Source of the DNA: Solicoccozyma terricola
Taxonomy: Eukaryota; Basidiomycota; Tremellomycetes; Filobasidiales; Piskurozymaceae
DNA: 64,000 nt
Reading direction: 5' to 3'
Assembly (NCBI GenBank): GCA_001600875.1
Contig: BCLD01000012.1
Coordinates: 842,175 to 906,174, forward strand
Shown: one piece after another, positions 45,590 through 58,148 of the stretch
How the letters are laid out: each line of letters opens with the position of its first letter
Numbering within the stretch: the stretch's first letter is position 1
The notes under the pieces: model-generated
The model's database searches: none
What the model saw: the letters and a program-made list of their open reading frames with translations, nothing else
What the model was told of the DNA's origin: nothing
Program-made: the position numbers and the translations under genes

Positions 45590-48336
45590 ATGGCCCTCGC
45601 TGCAACCTCCTACAGTCTCTGCCGCCGAGCAGCTTCCTCCGTTCGCTGTCGGAGCGCCACTGCCACCACTGCCACCACCACCACCACCAACAACCTCTCG
45701 TCCAATTTGGTACGATCTACTCAAAGACGATTCGCAAGCACGGGCAACTCTCAGGCGTCGGTACCACCTCGACGAGGTCTCACTTCGACTCAGAATTTAG
45801 TCTTGTCAATCACACTCGTGTTCGGTTCATCAGCGTTGGGATACATCTTGGCATCGACATTACAAACGCACAAGGCAGCAGCAGCGGCAGCAGCAGCAGC
45901 AGTTCCTTCACTCCCTGCGCCAAACGGCCACGGCCCAGGAACAAATCACCCCATCTACGGTTCTGAAGAAGACTACCTAGCTGCGATCGCGGAGCTGAAA
46001 TCCATCTTCCGAGTCCGAGATGATCCAACGGAAGGGGGAGAGACAGCAGCAGACGGAACGCAAGGTAGTGAAGTCGGAAAGGTCGAGGTTTCTACAGATG
46101 AAGGAGATTTGCAAAGTCATGGGAGTAGCGAATGGAGCTATCATGGGGAGTTTAGACCGAGCGTAGTGGTGTTTGTCAAGAGGTGGGTTGAGTTGGGTGT
46201 CTGTGAGGTCCTTGGACACGCACTAACAATTTGAAATACGAAACAGTACCGAGGACGTGCAAAAGGTCGTATTGATTGCGCAAAAAGTGAGAGCCCTGTT
46301 TGAACATACGATAGTGGCCAGGGCCCTGACGTTCCTACGAGTCGGCAGTACAAAGTGCCTATCACACCTTACGGAGGAGGAACCAGCCTGGAAGGACATT
46401 ACTACAGCGTCAGTATCTTCTGTTCCCTCCTGAAATTCCCTACGTATCCTGACAGTACACCAATGACGTCTCATAGCCATACGGCGGTATCTCTTTGGAC
46501 CTCTCGGGAATGGACAAAATTCTTCGCATCTCCGGCAAGTCTTCTTTCCTGTCCTCTTATACCACGTCCATTGACTGTTAATAATGACCACCTACACCCC
46601 ACCTACTCACAGAATCGGATGGAGACTGCACCGTTCAATGCGGTGTTGCATACGATGAATTGAACACTCATCTAGCGAATCAGGGAATACCTTTGTTTTT
46701 CCCGCTTGACCCTGGACCCAATGCTTCAATTGGGGGAATGATCGGGACGGGATGTTCGGGGACAAATGCTGTTCGGTGAGAGTGGCTTGTGTCGAACCGA
46801 CCGGATCCGTCTAATGCATTTTCAACGCCTAGGTATGGAACGGCCAAGGCGGAGTGGTTCTTGAATGCTGCAAGTCGTCATTTCTTTCACCATTTGTGCA
46901 TACTCGGGCTGATTATTCGAAAACGTTTAGACCGTGGTCCTGCCAAGCGGAGAGATTATCAAGACCCGACAAAGGGCGAGGAAGAGTAGTGCTGGTTGGG
47001 ATGCTACCAAGTTGTGCGTTGCAGCAAAGAAAACACGCAGACTGAATGCGTTTCGAGCTGACCATGATCATATCTACAGGTTCATCGGTGCGGAAGGAAC
47101 TCTTGGCATCGTGACTGAGGGTGAGCACCTTGGTTCACACTCATGGATGGACGCTGATATGCCCTTGAATCTTCAGCGACTCTGAGACTCGCGCCAAAGT
47201 TGCCGACAAAGGTCGCGATAGTTACATTTGATTCTGGGGTCGAAGCAGCTGTAAAAGCAGCGACAGAGGTCGTTGCAGCCGGATTACCAGTTCGTGAGTG
47301 ACCATGTAGACCACCCACAACACCACCTCGAATATGAGCTGAAGTACGGGCCATCCCGCAGAATGTGTGGAATACCTCGACGACCTCACGATGAAAGCCA
47401 TCAGTGACGGTGGTCTTGCCGGGCGCAAATTCCAACTCAAAGACACGCTCTTCTTCAAGTTGCAAGGATCAGATGCATCAATGAAAGAAGTCTCACGGTC
47501 TCTCAAAGAGATTACCGCGAGACACGGTGGGAAGAATTTCGAGTTTGCAAAGACTGATGAGGATGCAGAGAAGCTTTGGCAAGGGAGGAAAGCTGCGCTG
47601 TGGAGCGTGATGGCTTTGGAGGAGGGTGCCAAGGTGTGGACCACAGATGTTTGGTGAGCCAACATTTACACGTGGTGGAGGGAAGGAGGCCGCTGATTTT
47701 ACTTTGACCTGGTCAGCGTGCCCATCTCCAAGATCGCCACATTGATAGCGGAGACAAAGGAGGATTTCGCGAACCGGGGTATCACTGCTTGTCACTTTGG
47801 TCATGTCGGTGAGTTGTCGTTTGGAAGGTCCTTGCGCTGCCTTGTTTGCTTACAGTGTTGTGGACAATTCAGGTGACGGAAATGTACACAGCTTGGCATT
47901 GTGAGGACGGCGGTTAGGACCTTGTGAAGCAAGTTGCTAACTCAGACCTCCCCACATAGATTCAAGAATGACCAGGAATTGCAGATAGTAAGGGACGCGG
48001 TTGTGAGTTGATTTGTTCGTTTTATCCGTCATGATTCGCTACTGACAACCCGTTCTTCGTAGCATGACATGGTAGAACGAGCGATTCGTCTCGACGGTAC
48101 ATGCACTGGCGAGCACGGAGTTGGCATGGGCAAGATTGTGAGGATGAGGAAAGCAAGGCTACCTCGCAGCTTCCACTGAATCTTTCCATTTGTCGCACCC
48201 ATCGCAGGAGTATCTAGAGAAGGAACTCGGCACAGGCACTGTCCAGTTGATGGAGTCGGTCAAGCGGACGATAGATCCTTACGGCATTATGAACCCAGGT
48301 AAACTGTATCCAAATCGTGTCTCCAGCACACATTAG
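45590..48336 (+). CDS. DLD1: Mitochondrial D-lactate dehydrogenase (cytochrome), FAD-dependent
   Basis: The enzyme oxidises D-lactate to pyruvate and passes electrons to cytochrome c at the inner mitochondrial membrane. A basic presequence (MALAATSYSLCRRAASSVRC) and an inner-membrane anchor (LVLSITLVFGSSALGYILAS) come first. A poly-Ala tract (GCA repeats) sits in the linker. The FAD_binding_4 domain shows KYKVPITPYGGGTSLEGH, SLDLSGMDKILRI, CTVQCGVAYDELNTHLANQG, FFPLDPGPNASIGGMIGTGC, GAEGTLGIVTEATLRLAPKL. The C-terminal FAD-oxidase domain has LFFKLQGSD, WTTDVCVPISKIATLIAETK, TACHFGHVGDGNVHSL (metal and substrate site), DGTCTGEHGVGMGK and RTIDPYGIMNPGKLYPNR. The stop is TAG at 48334-48336. The gene is intron-rich, and the final exon reads through a GGTAAA that looks like a donor. 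Confidence 0.93.
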
Positions 48337-48367
48337 TTGTCATGATGTTCATAAAGCGGGAATGGGG

Positions 48368-50272
48368 TCAGGACGTTGTGGCGTTCGCGGCGACTTCCGA
48401 GCTCTTCGGTTTACCGCCTGGAACTTTTCCATCCGAGTTCGCCGCATGGACCGCAGTCCCAGCCATCGACTTTCGTTTCTTCTTCTCCATCTCAATCTTC
48501 TTCTCCAGGTTCTTCTCCTTTTTCTGCCTCTTTATAGAATCCGTCCCACCGAATAACCTTCCCTTGATAGTGACACCCTCCTTTTTCATCCTCGCCTTTG
48601 CCTTTAGTTTTTCGGCCTTCTTCTCTTCCCTCCTCTCCTGTACTGCAGCCATGCGAGCAGCCTTGCGGGATTTTGGATCGGCAGGCGCTGTAGTGAGAAC
48701 TGCTTTGAGATGGGTAGGGGCATAGGTGTCACTCGTTGTCGCATCGGTGCGTCCGAGAGGAGCATTCAGCTTGAATGGTGGGAGAATTGGTTTGATGTCG
48801 GCTGCTTGGAGAGTGGAGACGGTCTGCGATAACGAAGGGAACGTGGTCTACCAAAACAACTCAGAGTTTGAGGATTATGAAGAACGCCCCAACACCTCGC
48901 ACTCACTGTCATTCCAAACACTGCAACCCTTCGCAGCCCCAACGCCTTTGCCAACTCTAGCTCACTCCCCGCTGCCAACGTGACTAACAATGTCTCGAGC
49001 CATGCCTCGGTCTTTTCCTGATTCCTCATTTTCTCATTGTACAAACCACGCCATTGACGGACTAGCGAGTTGAAGCTCATCACGTATAGAGGGATGGCGT
49101 GAACGAGATGTGGTGGGTTGATGTCGTCGAGACAGACGAAGATGGTGCGAAGGGGGGAGCGGACTGCGGTTCGGGGCAGAGGTAGGTTTGCGTTTGTTGT
49201 CGTCATCGGGTCGTCGTCTTCATCATTATCCAAGTCATTGTCCGCGTCGTCCACCAGCACCGGTGCGGTTGGTATCAAATTTCCCTTCTTGGTCCCCGAT
49301 ACCTGTTCTCCTTCACCCCCTTGCAGCTCCCTTATCCGAGCTGCCAACTTGGCCGTTTGCTTTTCCATCGCTTTCATGATCTCGTTGATGCCGATGATTG
49401 CGTGGGAAAGGAGAGCAGGTGCGGAGGGAGACGTGGAAGCTGTTTTTGAGTGGGCAACTGTTTCGTCATGGGGAAGATTGCGATCTGTCGTGGATTGGTC
49501 GTGTGAGGTTTTGACTCGTTTGTCTGGTCTTCCAGATCCTTCGGGAGCAACATCCGCGATTCTCTTCGTCCCTCTTTCCGCAGTTTCATTATCGGCGTCC
49601 ATTACACCATCGTTTCGAGGATCCTTCTGCTTCCCTCCAGTGTCCTTTACCACAGTCTTTTCCTCTACCTCTCTCATAACCTTGCGATTCTGCTTTTTCC
49701 TTTGACGATTGCATCGATCTCGTGAAACGTGATACTCTGCGACACCCGGGAACGAGGTGATGAGGTGGGAGAGGATGACTGACTGGTGGGATTCGGAAAG
49801 AGACGGCCTGTGTGGCAGGGATACTGGTTGGCATGAGTTTGAGAATGGGGCTGTGATATACTCACCATCGAGGTGTTAGAGGACTGGCTAGAACAACCTT
49901 GGTCACCTCTCGATTCATGTACGCGCTTGAGCCGACGTTGGCAGCACCTGGGGCACTCGCGACCTCCTTCCCCTTCCCCTTCCCTTTTGCATCGACGACG
50001 CCATTGCCATGGATCTGGTTCAGACTGGTTGCGCCAGGACCATCTTTCCGCTGCTGCTGCTTCGTCGCCTTTTGTTTTTGTTTTGCAGACTGCACTCGAA
50101 TGGATGTGTGAGCCTGATGTGAGCGGACTAGAGAGTCTGGACGGGGGGCTGGTTTAGGGGAAGGCATGGGTGTTGGCAGGGTGATGTCGTAGGTAGGTAG
50201 CTTGTACGGGGTCATGGGCGTTGTGAATGAAATCCCGGTCGATGTAATTGGAAACCGCGGTCCAGAAATCAT
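48368..50272 (-). CDS. Pop3-like subunit of RNase P / RNase MRP
   Basis: Pop3-type proteins are L7Ae-like subunits of the nuclear RNase P and MRP particles. The conserved start of the fold reads NREVTKVVLASPLTPRWPSL, and across the splice SESHQSVILSHLITSFPGVA. After a disordered insert come LLSHAIIGINEIMKAMEKQT, TIFVCLDDINPPHLVHAIPL, then ETLLVTLAAGSELELAKALG and LRRVAVFGMT. These match the Pop3 pattern in which a short loop is followed by an Ala-Leu-Gly-Leu-Arg-Arg-Val strand. The C-terminus is Lys/Arg-rich and coiled (RQKKEKNLEKKIEMEKKKRK) and ends at the TGA at 48368-48370. I chose the Met at 50272, because the next one upstream overlaps the neighbouring gene. The end lies 31 bases from the convergent D-lactate dehydrogenase stop. 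The family call rests on motif memory. Confidence 0.7.
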
Positions 50273-50363
50273 CTTCCGGTGGCGAAAATCAAATCGGGGC
50301 GAGGAACCATGGTATTCAGGATCAAGACTATAGGTGGAACAGCAAGCCCCGTGTGCAGGCAGA

Positions 50364-51209
50364 TCATGTACGACTGCCTTCAGCTTCTGGGACGGGCTCT
50401 CCAGCTTTGATGGTATCCCCTCCATCTCCGCTTATCCCTTCCTGCTTCGATGGATCTTCCTGCCCAACAACCCCATCCCCTTCATCCCCCTTTTCTCCAT
50501 TGTCACCAAGATCCAAATCCAAGTCTGGCAAGTCGATGTAGCTGTCACTCAGGTAGCTCGTGGCCAGACTCGAATGGAACACAGCGGGAAGCTCGCTTTT
50601 AGGCTGTCGAGCATTTGAACCTCCTAGGTCCATCGAGCAGAGACATACATCCAAATCATTCCTTATCCTGCTTTCAATCGCGTACGTTTTACGAAGAAAG
50701 ATGATTTCGTTGAGGAGTGCCTGATAATCCTTCCCTAACCTGCCCTCTTCGCGTCTCTGCACGATCAACAACGCCCTGGTCAACTCCTGCACCAACCTCG
50801 CTGTTGCAGCTGCATGCGCTTCCCTAGCTTGGTCATACTTGTTCGCATCATCCCCATGCATCTCCAACGCCTTTTCGAGTGTGGCCTTTGCCTTTTCCAA
50901 CTGGGCCATGGCGAAGGAATTGGCAAAACGATGTAGTACGGCTCTCTCATGGTTGGCCATCGCCCTGTCCAAGGCGTTCTTTCCTCGACCAGTCACCTCA
51001 CGAGTTTCGAACAGATCGAGGGCGGTTCGTTGGAATTCGTAGGCTACTCCTCCACCGGGCTTGTCAAGGAGAGCGACATCGATGTTCTCGGGGGTGGTGT
51101 TGCGCGTGGGATCGAGACCGAGTGAGGGAAGGCTGGCGCATCGGTTCAGGACATCTTGGATGCGGTCGGTGATAAAGAAGGGGAGGTAGTCGTGTAGGTC
51201 TTCGATCAT
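50364..51209 (-). CDS. Intronless hypothetical protein, helical and coiled, 281 residues
   Basis: One uninterrupted frame runs from the ATG at 51209 (MIEDLHDYLPFFITDRIQDV) to the stop at 50364. Residues 1-60 are mixed; about 90-190 look alpha-helical and charged (LEKAKATLEKALEMHG, AREAHAAATARLVQELTRAL, KDYQALLNEIIFLRKTYAIE). The last 70 residues are acidic and Gly/Asp-rich (DLPDLDLDLGDNGEKGDEGD). I do not recognise the family. It has no signal peptide or membrane segment. It stands 91 bases upstream of the Pop3-like gene on the same strand. An intronless gene of this length is uncommon in this window. A coiled-coil subunit of a larger complex is one possibility. Confidence 0.7.
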   Translation of the reverse strand: MIEDLHDYLPFFITDRIQDVLNRCASLPSLGLDPTRNTTPENIDVALLDKPGGGVAYEFQRTALDLFETREVTGRGKNALDRAMANHERAVLHRFANSFAMAQLEKAKATLEKALEMHGDDANKYDQAREAHAAATARLVQELTRALLIVQRREEGRLGKDYQALLNEIIFLRKTYAIESRIRNDLDVCLCSMDLGGSNARQPKSELPAVFHSSLATSYLSDSYIDLPDLDLDLGDNGEKGDEGDGVVGQEDPSKQEGISGDGGDTIKAGEPVPEAEGSRT

Positions 51210-51861
51210 TGCGTGCTGGAGGCGAATGGTTGTTTTGATGTTCGTTCTGTCCGGTAAGGGATGTGAATGGCTTACAATGCTGGATCGTTGTTTCTACTGT
51301 CAAGCCTCAAGGTTATAAAGCAACCTTTACTCTCCAGATATCACACTCCTCCTTTGTCGTCGAAGGGTTAAGGTATCCCCGTTCAAAGGGGTGGAGTCGG
51401 GGGGCGGGACTGGGACATCGGCGTCAAGCGGGAGTTTCATACATGCGCAAAGTCGTGACAGTGGGTGGAACACGCTAGTGACGAAGCTCAGGTGCGACTG
51501 AGATTGTGAAGGATAAAACCTGAGGGGGAAACTACATCATTGTAATGTAGCTTGGTGGGGGTGGGCCAATTACAATGAAGCGCAACGAAATCGTCTTTTT
51601 TCTCTGGAGATAGATAGATTAAGGGTGAATGGGTCGGCATTGACCCTTTCAATACGTTCACTTTCAGAGGAGTGACGGGTGTGAGGTGTATCGGTGGGAC
51701 ACTGGGAATTGCTTAGGGAGAGGTGAGTGGCGGCGGATTGTTTACATTTCAGATTGTGCCTGCCCTGATGACGTGTCACCGTCCAACCAACTCGACTCGC
51801 AACAACAATCCATCCCATTTTCCATTTTTATTGGGAGCACCAGCAACCACTTCCAGCAACG
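51210..51861. promoter_or_regulatory. Divergent promoter region between two unknown genes
   Basis: No gene is seen in this 652-bp spacer. It holds a G-rich block (about 51386-51412), an imperfect inverted repeat CTACATCATTGTAATGTAG near 51532-51550, and a GGCCAATTACAATG segment with a CCAAT box just after it. A short open frame at 51263-51478 is not supported by protein-like composition. Confidence 0.45.
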
Positions 51862-54833
51862 ATGGCAGTCATCAACAAGCTGGCAGTCACCGCCAATCTA
51901 GCAGAGGATGAACTGGCAGTCCAAGTTTGTCTATATATCAAGGTGAGCATGACTAGACGTGGTCTTGGCGTTCGTCGCTAATTGTCATCCCTCTTCATCC
52001 AGGTCTCCATAGCAGAAAACATCCTCGGAAAACATCAGATATATCCAATCTTCTCGAGTGTGTGCTTACTCGGTGTCCATTCTAGCTGCAACATCTGTCA
52101 CTGATCGATTTCCCTCACATCTTCCAGACAATGCTCCGCACCTTTCCAGCAAACCATCAATCGACTGTATACCACCGAGGACACCCATCGCCATCGACGA
52201 CCCGCTACATCAAGCACACCTCCTTCTCAACCTGTCTTCTAATGCCACATCCACAAGAGACACATCCAGCTGTTCACCCGCCCCGACCATTGATGTTGAC
52301 CAGCACCGAGCTCGCATCAACATCCTCATCCCATCTCAACGATCCACCCCAACTTCTAATCCCCAACCCACTCGCTCACCTCCTGTCGCGATGGAAAACG
52401 AGACAAGACGTTCTTTAGGTGGAGGCACACCTTCACCTCGCTCAGAGTCGAGTAAGAGTAGGAACGAGTACGTCGTTTGTTTGCGGTACATGATTCAGGT
52501 GAAGGATGATGCGGATTGTGATGATGACGTTGTGGTGAGGGAACCAGTCATGATACTCTCTCGGGTGTGGATAACGCTGATTATTGTTGTGCGTTCCTTA
52601 TTTTATGCTCTACTTTGCAGGCGGTGATCCCTCTCCCTCGATGCCTTCAGAACCGCTTGATCTTGAGTCTCAAATCATCGTCTGCGCATAGCAGCGATTC
52701 AGCAGCAGCACTCGATCCTCAAATTGTCACGTCGCCAAAGGTAACTTGGTTGTCCGAGTCGAAATGGAGTCAACAGAACGTTTCTCAAACGGATGGTGGA
52801 TATCTTGATCTGGATGGAACTTTCCCAAGGTATGCGTGAGCTCGTCTGGTATGATATGACACGGTCTGATTTTGACCCATCGTAACAGTACCTCGATGTT
52901 AGAGCTTCGTTGGAAAGATGCCCGTCTTGCATCACACGCTCGATCGACTTTATTCGATCCGTCTTCGCGGCTGACATCTACAGCGTATCCCGCATCCGAC
53001 TTACTCCAGATCCTCAGCTGTCACACGGATGCAACCCTTGTGTTCAAGGTCTCCTCGATATCAGGCGAGAAATCTTCACTCATCATGGAATCAATGAGCG
53101 CTCTTCACACGGGGCGGATGTTAAATCGAAAGCTGCTGATGGAGATGAACGTCCCGGATGGATTTAGATTCGAGGTTTTACACGTTAAACAACGTGTGCT
53201 TCATCCGACATCGGGAGTGGAGACAACGCACGACGTCGTGGTAGAGATGGCGTCTGATTCGCTTGCACTTACACCCAAGAAACAACGTCCCGCATCAACA
53301 TCACCCGCTTCGATAGAACCGAGTACTAGGAGGCTGTCTCATGGTCGTAAGTCTTCTGCGACGACGGGAGCTCAAGCGAGTTTACTCAGACTACAACTAC
53401 CACCGATGCAATCGGATGATTGTTCCTTCGAGGCGTCGATATTGATGGATTCGCCGAATGATGAAGACCTTGAAGTCGTGGAGGAAGGCGAGGTTGAGAG
53501 GGTGCTTGGGATCAACATCGATTCGATGGTGACACCTGTTAGGGCGAAGAGAAAACTCGCGGCGAAGACGCTGGGTGGATCTCAATTTCGATCGGAGACA
53601 CCTCAAGGCGAACAGTTGCCTGGCGGTATGCGATTCGTTCTCAACATCCCACAGAGGACGGAAGGGACACCGGTGATTCTGATCATGCAGACCGTGTTTT
53701 CAAAGATCCACGAGATGTTTCTCGATGGATCCAGCCCACACACCGCCAACGTCCCGATCTTCAACTTCCCGAGCGCTCCAAAACACGACTTTGACCTGGT
53801 GGTCGCCAATTTGCCACAATCTTTCTCGGGGTCGAATCTCTGGAAACTTGAGCTAATCCCGTCGCCCTCGGAGCAAGATCGGCTCGCATCGGCTGAAGTA
53901 TGCCACATCACCATGTCATCGCGCACCGACGTCAAAATGCCGATGTTCACTCTCCATCCATCGCCGGCAACGAGCGAAGAGTGTATTCCGGCGAAGTCTA
54001 GACATCGAAGACTGCCTGATACTCCTAGGAATCCCGCTTCAAAGATCGAACTTGATATCGAACTTGATGTGGATGGCTCTGTCCATTCTGGACAGACGAC
54101 GACTCCAATTGAAGACGTTTTTGGATCAAAGTCTGAGCGAATGCATATCAGACGAAGTGTTCCGGAATCTTGGAATAGGCGACGAGTTGGTCCAACCGAC
54201 AGGGATGCCAAGCCGGAACTGCATTCGACGCAACAGTTCTCATCCGCCTCTAATCTCCTTACGGACTTTCACTTTACATCCGTGTCCGACAGGCAAACCT
54301 TGGACAGGCCTAACGAGGCTCCAGTCTTGGAGGCCGCGACGGATGTTCATTTTCCACCAGAGCAACGTTACAAGACCTGGATGATCGGCTTCCTATGCGG
54401 CATCTTTGCAGTGCTCGCGATTCAGAGCTCCTATCACCAGGCGGATCGTTTACGCAGTCTCGGAGAGGATGCAAGATGGCTACACTTGGATGAGGAGGAT
54501 CTGTTCTGGCGTGCTCCAGAGTTGACGGAAATGGGCTGTGTTGTTGGCACAGCCCCGACGATTACCGCTGTGGGTCAGCATCCGACAGACTCGTCTCTCT
54601 CGGTGACGAACTTTGAGCAGCAAGATGTCATTCATACCGATCAGCAACCTCTACGAATGACTTGCTCTTCACCTCCTCGGGGAGATATCTCTGCCGTCAC
54701 AACTACACTCAACTTCACACACGCAATTTCAACTCACTACGCCTTGTGGGCCGAGGTATCAACTTGTCTGACCCGCCTTCTGCACACTCTGTTGGTCTTT
54801 GGCCGGGCGTCCGCACTTTATTGTCCTCGCTGA
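51862..54833 (+). CDS. Hypothetical single-pass membrane protein, about 880 residues
   Basis: Exon 1 starts MAVINKLAVTANLAEDELAV. Several short exons follow and join in frame through VSIAENILGKHQIYPIFS, NEYVVCLRYMIQ and LDPQIVTSPKVTWLSESKW. A very long last exon starts at about 52890 and runs to the TGA at 54831-54833. The body is Ser/Thr/Pro-rich with charged patches. It contains segments that look folded, such as SRLTSTAYPASDLLQILSCH, FRFEVLHVKQRVLHP and GMRFVLNIPQRTEGTPVILI. Near the C-terminus a membrane helix, WMIGFLCGIFAVLAIQSS, is followed by about 150 residues. There is no N-terminal signal peptide, so a type II or tail-located anchor is likely. I do not recognise the family. Confidence 0.65.
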
Positions 54834-55087
54834 CCCAACCTCTTCTGCCGCAGACGTCGCTATAACCCGTTTTATTGGATAATCGGGTAAAGCTTCACGT
54901 TGTGGGTCTTGTCCACTTTTTCCTGTCATTGCAACGGCTCAACTCCCTTCATTCGTAGCCCACGACTTCCATGATAATGACCTGACGACGAGCTTTTCGA
55001 TGCCTAACGATGTGTGACTCTCGGACCGTAAAACGTTGTAGCTTTTCATTAAACCATCATATACATAGCGCCACATAACATGAGATA

Positions 55088-58000
55088 TCACTTTTCTTTC
55101 GCACTCTCCCTCGCCCTCTCCGCATCTTCCTTTGGCTGATTCAACTTGCTCGTCACCTCGTCAAAGGGCTTTTCATGGTCTGCTTTGGCGGCTTCTGCAA
55201 CATCTTCGAGTGCTATCGACGCGTTCAGGCTGGATTGCCGATGATGATGCCGTCGACGTAGCATCTCGTGATCTTCTTTCTCCGGCGCGGGGTCCAAGCT
55301 GACATGCTCATCACTTGCGCCGCTCTCTTTAACAGCCTGCAGGTCTTGGTAGGATTTGGCAGACCTAGGGTTGCGCACTCGACCGCCACTAGCCGTGCGT
55401 CGGGTGTCGATGATGGCAAGGACCTGGGGGGGGGGGGGGGGGGCGGGGGCGGGGGGGTCAGGCTAGGGTGAATCATTACGCAAAAAATAAGTCGCACTGA
55501 CATCGTCATAATCGACATCCTCTCCGAGTTCCTCTTGGTCAGATTCGTGTGGGGATCCAGGAGCTGTTGACGGTGCACTGCGAGTAGACTTGGCGTCCCA
55601 TGCACTTGGCCCTCTGGCAGCACTCCGACTCCATCCTGTATGCCGACTTGGTCAGCTACAACAAGCGCAATCCTTGCGAAAACGTTCTCACCGAATATCC
55701 GCTCATCCAACCACAACATGGGATGAGACAAGACCGATGAATCGACAGCAGGTGTTTTACGACGGAGGAATCCAGGCGTGTCACCTGTTTGAGGAACTGA
55801 AGCGGATGGTAGAAGGCGTGACTGAAGAGTGGTAGAGGGCGCCATAAGCCGAAATGGCCACCCGAAATGGCCACAAAAAACACAGGCAAAACGTCCTTCA
55901 CTCACCTCATGGAAATTCGTCCATAATTGGGGACCGAATTCATCTGCGGGGGCATCGTCAGTAAACCGTATTACATGCGCGGAATGGGCCACTTACTGAT
56001 GATCTCCGAGAGCTCAATGGAGAGGTTTTCACGGGTGGTCTTGAGGGCCTGTAGTCGTCTCTGACTACCAGGTAGAAGGGATAGAAACAGCGGCCGCAGA
56101 GATCTAGCAAAGGTGTCCACCGTTCAGTGGTCGAACGAATATGACCAGGGCGATCACACTCACTTGAAAACGTCCATACCTGCTTCGCCAAACTTGAGTG
56201 CGCTCATGGCGAAGAATGGTAGGGCTAGAATGATGTAGACCGGCATCCAGTGTAGAGTCTTTGCGTCCGCACCGCATTGATGAGCGATAATCGTTCCGAT
56301 GATGGCGTAGATGAGGTAGAGAACCGGGGTGGCTCCGAGGGAAAATAGTATCTTCCAAGTGGCGAGGACATCACGGCCGGCGATCTTGACAGTGGAAGCG
56401 GCGAGTGCCTCTGTAGGAGGATTTTTCGGGAATCAGCGAGCGTCCCAGGTCCATCATCAAACATGATGCTCACCCTTGGCCTTTTTCTGGCTATACAACT
56501 TGGCTGGAATGAAGATCGGGGCGTGCAGAATTACTCCCGGCAACGCCAAGATGGACCAGCATAGCAGTAAAATACTCCGATACATCAACAGTGCAAAGTT
56601 GCGGAACCTTCTCGGTGTCGTGGCACGCTCCACTTGATGATCGCGAAGGCCAAGATTACGGAGTTGTCGATTGTAGGATGTGATCTTTTGTCGGAGTTCA
56701 ATGATTCGGGGTTCGTGCTGGTAGTGGGAGTAGGCTTCGATGAAGCGTTTGTTCAGTTCGACGACCTGGCCGAGGGAGAGGTGTTGTCCTGGCGCTTTGT
56801 ATAGGCGTCGACCGGCTTGAATGACCTGTAGGGTAGGAATTAACAACTGTTAGCGTTGAAGGGGGGTTGTGTCTCTGGAGACGCCAGATGCCCACCATCA
56901 ACGTTTCAAAGTCGGGCGTCCTCAACGTGACTCCCTTCAACCCATCATGTGCCATTTCCAACAATTTCCCACAAGCATCCCTTTTCTTCACCCCTCCTTG
57001 ACTGTACATATCCACCAACTCCCTAGGCACCTCGATCGGCGCACCGAACTCGACAACGGCGCGAGATCGGAATTTGTGTGGATGGAAATAGGAAAGACCG
57101 ACAGGAACGATCTTTATCTTGAGAGCTGGATTGGCTGACATTGCACCGAGGGCCATGATTGCGAATCCGGCTTTGAGAGGGAGGAGGTCCGTTCGGTCGT
57201 GTGATCCACCTGCGAGGCCGGGAGCACGTAGCGAATTCCATCAGTGGGATGCATACACCCGGGGCACCCCCATCTCCCACTCACCCTCGGGGAAAATACC
57301 AATGGCAGCTCCCTCATTCAATCTCTGAAATACCGCTCCATACATATCGTGCTGTTCCACATATGGCAAAGTCTTGTACGCGAAACCAACGTCTTCAGAA
57401 CCCCCAGCGTCCTTTTCAAGGCATGAAAGTTCCGCCATGACTCGCGTGGTCGCCTTGACGTCCGAAGAACCTCCTTTGCCTAGTGTGATGAAATCCGACT
57501 TCAACCTGCGAAACGGAGGAGTCAGGGGGGGGGGACGTCGGAGCTCATATCCCGCTCCGACACTCACTTTAGCTCCTCATCACTTATGATCTCCAAGATA
57601 TTGCCCGTTGCGTATCCCACGCTCTTCGGCAACACAATCTGCCCGCGTACCATGCATTCTTTGGTGAATTTCGTACCGTGACCACGGAGAGTGAGAGGAT
57701 CGTCTGCAAGGAGATAGACTTTTCCGGTGCCGGTTTTAGCAGAGTCTGCGGCTCTGGCGACAGGTACTGGAGGTTGGAGGCGTGTTTGGTAATCAGCATC
57801 AACGGTATGCGGAATAGTGAGTAGGGACATGACTTGCTGCTTCCCATCAACTTTGCAAATGTACCAATAACGAGTAGATGCATGCTCTATCGGTCGAACA
57901 AGCCATCAGCATCCCCATCCCGTCTTGAAGGCCCGAGACATCTACTCACTTTTGCTGCTGCAATGAATGCTACGGGGGGGGGGGGGGCCTTGCGGACTTC

Positions 58001-58148
58001 AGAAGCCATGACTACCGGGTCCAGGAACTGGGGCGGGGGGGGGGGGGGNNNNNNNNNNNNNNNNNNNNNNNNNNNNNNNNNNNNNNNNNNNNNNNNNNNN
58101 NNNNNNNNNNNNNNNNNNNNNNNNNNNNNNNNNNNNNNNNNNNNNNNN

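Noticed and set aside
26000..48336. A secondary-metabolite or nutrient-use gene cluster joining alcohol dehydrogenase, acyl-CoA synthetase, D-lactate dehydrogenase and carbonic anhydrase
   Set aside because: The genes are on both strands, interleaved with unrelated housekeeping genes, and no core synthase, dedicated transporter or regulator is present.
49118..49705. Plus-strand 195-residue hydrophobic frame
   Set aside because: Antisense to the Pop3-like exon; its apparent hydrophobicity comes from reversed Lys/Glu/Asp codons.
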